This document shows positions 62,278 to 64,000 of a DNA stretch of 64,000 bases, piece after piece. The position numbers and the translations under genes were made by a program. Position 1 is the stretch's first letter. The number at the start of each line of letters is the position of its first letter. Origin of the DNA: an uncultured Roseobacter sp. (lineage in GTDB: Bacteria; Pseudomonadota; Alphaproteobacteria; Rhodobacterales; Rhodobacteraceae); the NCBI RefSeq assembly GCF_947488185.1, contig NZ_CANKYM010000004.1, positions 310,001 through 374,000 on the forward strand, given 5' to 3'. The notes beneath the pieces were generated by a model that was given only the letters and a program-made list of their open reading frames with translations, did no database searches and had not been told where the DNA came from.

Positions 62278-62282
62278 GGCGG

Positions 62283-63050
62283 ATGGAACTGCGCCTGCGC
62301 GGGGTTGGTCACAGCTATGGTGCCCGCGCAGTGCTGCGCGGCATCGACATCGACATCCCGGCGGGGCAGATTGTCTGCATCGTCGGGCCTTCCGGCTGTG
62401 GTAAATCCACGCTGCTAAGGATGATGGGCGGGTTGGAAGAACCGGACCTTGGGGAGGTTCTCCAGGTGGGGCAGGCGCCCGAGGATTGCCTGAACCCGCT
62501 GACCTACATCTTTCAGGATTTTGCTTTGCTGCCCTGGCGCACGGTTGCCGGGAATGTGTCTCTTGTGTTGGAAGACCATGGGGTCAAAGGCGCAGATGCG
62601 CGCGCCATGATCGAGGATGTGCTGAAGCGCACGCGCCTTTCGGACTTTGCCGATGCATTGCCGCGACAGCTCTCTGGCGGCATGAAACAGCGGGTGGCGA
62701 TTGCCCGTGCGCTGGTCGTCAATCCGGCAGTGATGCTGATGGATGAGCCGCTCTCGGCGTTGGACAGCCAGACGCGCGAGTTGCTGATGGACGATCTGAT
62801 CAGCCTGTGGACAAGGACCCCCTTTACGGCAGTTTATGTGACGCACAATCTGGCTGAGGCCGTCAGATTGGGACACCGGATCGTGGTGCTGTCGCGCCGC
62901 CCCGGTGAGGTTCGAGAGGTGGTCACGTTGGAAAAACCGCTTGAGGCTCGCGCCTATGGTGACGCAGATCTTGAGGTACAGCAGAAACACCTCTGGGAAT
63001 TGATGCGGGCGGAAGCGGCGGCTGCGGACGCGGAGTTGATCGGTGGATAA
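62283..63050 (+). CDS. NitT/TauT-type ABC transporter ATP-binding protein
   Basis: 255 residues from ATG 62283, 5 nt after the substrate-binding gene. Walker A GPSGCGKSTLLRM, Q-loop IFQDFALLPWRTVAGN, signature LSGGMKQRVAIARAL, Walker B VMLMDEPLSALD and H-loop VTHN. Close to SsuB/TauB-type ATPases. It overlaps the permease gene by 8 nt. Confidence 0.9.
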   Translation: MELRLRGVGHSYGARAVLRGIDIDIPAGQIVCIVGPSGCGKSTLLRMMGGLEEPDLGEVLQVGQAPEDCLNPLTYIFQDFALLPWRTVAGNVSLVLEDHGVKGADARAMIEDVLKRTRLSDFADALPRQLSGGMKQRVAIARALVVNPAVMLMDEPLSALDSQTRELLMDDLISLWTRTPFTAVYVTHNLAEAVRLGHRIVVLSRRPGEVREVVTLEKPLEARAYGDADLEVQQKHLWELMRAEAAAADAELIGG

Positions 63051-63837
63051 CCCGGTCAAAAAAGTCGTATTTAGGGGGGGAGGTTTTGCGCCGGTGACGC
63101 GCCGTTGGGTCGGATTTATAGTGTTTCTGGTCCTGTTACTGGCTGTTGAATGGGGCACGCGTACCGGGGTGATCTCGCCGCTTACGCTGCCCAAGCCAAG
63201 CGATGTTTTGCAAACATTTGCAGAGCTTTACAGCTCGGGGCTCTTGTTCCAGCACCTCTTGCCCTCTCTGTCCCGGCTGGCGGTCGGTGCCGCCCTGGGT
63301 GCGTCATTGGGGATTGGCGTGGGTCTTTTGATGGGATTGTTCTCTTTCATCCGCGCGGGATTGGTGCCCTTGGTGGCGGCGATCTTCCCAATTCCCAAGA
63401 TTGCCCTGCTGCCGCTCTTTGTGATCTGGTTCGGGATCGACGAAGGCAGCAAATATGCATTGATCGCCTTTGGTACCTTCACCCCGACGGTCGTGGCCAC
63501 CTATGCGGCTGTGGATAACGTAGACCGAACGCTGATCCGCATGGGGCAGAGTTTTGGGCTGAGCTGGCTCAGTATCGTCCGCAAGATTGTTCTTCCGGGG
63601 GCGATGCCGGGTATTCTTGCCGGTCTCCGGATTTCATTGGCGATTGCAATCATCCTGCTGGTCGCAGCGGAAATGCTTGGGGCGGAATATGGGATCGGTG
63701 CCTATATTCTCGAGGCGGGGTCGCTCTATGATCTGGAACGGCTTTTTGCAGGCGTGGTGATCCTGTCGGTTTTGGGTGTTCTGGTCAGCGCCGTGATCGG
63801 CGCCATCGAAAAGCGCGTGTTAAATTGGCGCAGTTAG
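63043..63837 (+). CDS. NitT/TauT-type ABC transporter permease
   Basis: 264 residues from GTG 63043. About six helices with the EAA loop LIRMGQSFGLSWLSIVRKIVLPGAMPGILAGLRISLAIAIILLVAAEMLGAEYGIG. Completes the importer with the preceding two genes. The spacing and the overlap show an operon. The substrate is unknown; a cobalamin-type riboswitch lies just after it but in a different transcription unit. Confidence 0.9.
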   Translation: MDNPVKKVVFRGGGFAPVTRRWVGFIVFLVLLLAVEWGTRTGVISPLTLPKPSDVLQTFAELYSSGLLFQHLLPSLSRLAVGAALGASLGIGVGLLMGLFSFIRAGLVPLVAAIFPIPKIALLPLFVIWFGIDEGSKYALIAFGTFTPTVVATYAAVDNVDRTLIRMGQSFGLSWLSIVRKIVLPGAMPGILAGLRISLAIAIILLVAAEMLGAEYGIGAYILEAGSLYDLERLFAGVVILSVLGVLVSAVIGAIEKRVLNWRS

Positions 63838-63847
63838 GGGTTGTCGT

Positions 63848-63993
63848 CGGTGCCGCCAACGCGGTTTGGAAAAAACCGAGGCGGGTGAAAAGCCACTTCC
63901 CCGCGACTTCCGCTCCATGCTCTTGCGCACAAGGCAACGTGAACTCTCGCCTATGGCCTTGCGCCGGTATCCATGAGAGCAGTGGGAGCCACG
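63848..63993 (+). promoter_or_regulatory. candidate cobalamin riboswitch
   Basis: The last bases of the window contain the order GGTGCCGCC ... CGGTTT-5 nt-AAACCG hairpin ... GGCGGGTGAAAAGCC, ACTTCCCCGCGACTTCCGC and, near the end, GTGG-GAG-CCAC. This follows the cobalamin riboswitch consensus (GGTGC, GGTGAAAxxCC, ACTGCCCCCGCAACT, AGGAGACCT-like hairpin) with some differences, perhaps the AdoCbl-variant type. The regulated gene would start beyond the right edge. Confidence 0.5.
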
Positions 63994-64000
63994 AATTATT

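Overview
The window looks like a chromosomal segment of a marine alphaproteobacterium of the Roseobacter group (Rhodobacteraceae). The basis is a high-GC coding style, the block murA - DUF2948 - hisD - UPF0262 - low-Mr phosphatase, a TAXI-type TRAP transporter, an alphaproteobacterial porin, a cbb3 oxidase maturation cluster and many ATGA-coupled operons. This assignment is inference from gene content and order; no species is claimed.

Layout. 1-2645: end of a cbb3 cytochrome oxidase locus (ccoP tail, a small membrane protein, ccoI, ccoS). 2661-7551: a set of genes typical of microaerobic and nitric-oxide response (DUF6522-like, DUF2189, group III truncated hemoglobin, GlxA-type regulator, two small membrane proteins, an NsrR-like Rrf2 regulator with its own palindrome, a cupin). 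7709-10513: TAXI TRAP transporter. 10723-16089: a formylglycine-generating enzyme, a cysteine-type sulfatase that would be its substrate, two glycosyltransferase-like proteins and a methyltransferase-like protein. 16196-20252: a Zur box, zur, and a five-gene ZrgABCDE-type zinc uptake operon ending in a perfect hairpin. 20269-21829: ArsR - AHSA1 - DHFR-fold trio. 22039-24414: membrane TPR protein, debris, tRNA-Thr and a duplicated tRNA-Thr 5' half. 24415-29719: core genes. 29761-31323: lipoprotein and porin.

31653-36422 is the most interesting region. Around the housekeeping gene lepA there is, on one side, a broken AT-richer gene of unknown family and, on the other, a two-gene Pycsar-type antiphage module (membrane effector plus pyrimidine nucleotide cyclase) whose first gene overlaps the lepA stop codon. 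Both outer ends carry copies of an unusual repeat: a hairpin with an 8-bp stem and 3-nt loop whose sequence differs in every copy, next to a conserved GC-rich block. A third copy follows. Beyond it lie a cluster of DnaA-box-like sites and a stretch of non-coding GC-rich DNA ending in a foldable three-way junction.

37221-38097: a DksA-like protein, a small membrane protein and two entericidin-like lipoproteins. 38162-44658: a tightly coupled seven-gene operon for a glycan (four glycosyltransferases, a phosphatase, a deacetylase-like protein, a methyltransferase-like protein). 44936-51539: large MscS channel, LysR remnant, XRE regulator, SRPBCC protein, acetyltransferase, MFS exporter. 51686-57546: peptide-type ABC importer. 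57719-61104: a methyltransferase-like paralogue, a bifunctional beta-oxidation enzyme and rpe. 61258-63837: a three-gene NitT/TauT-type ABC importer. The last 150 bases resemble a cobalamin riboswitch whose target gene lies outside the window.
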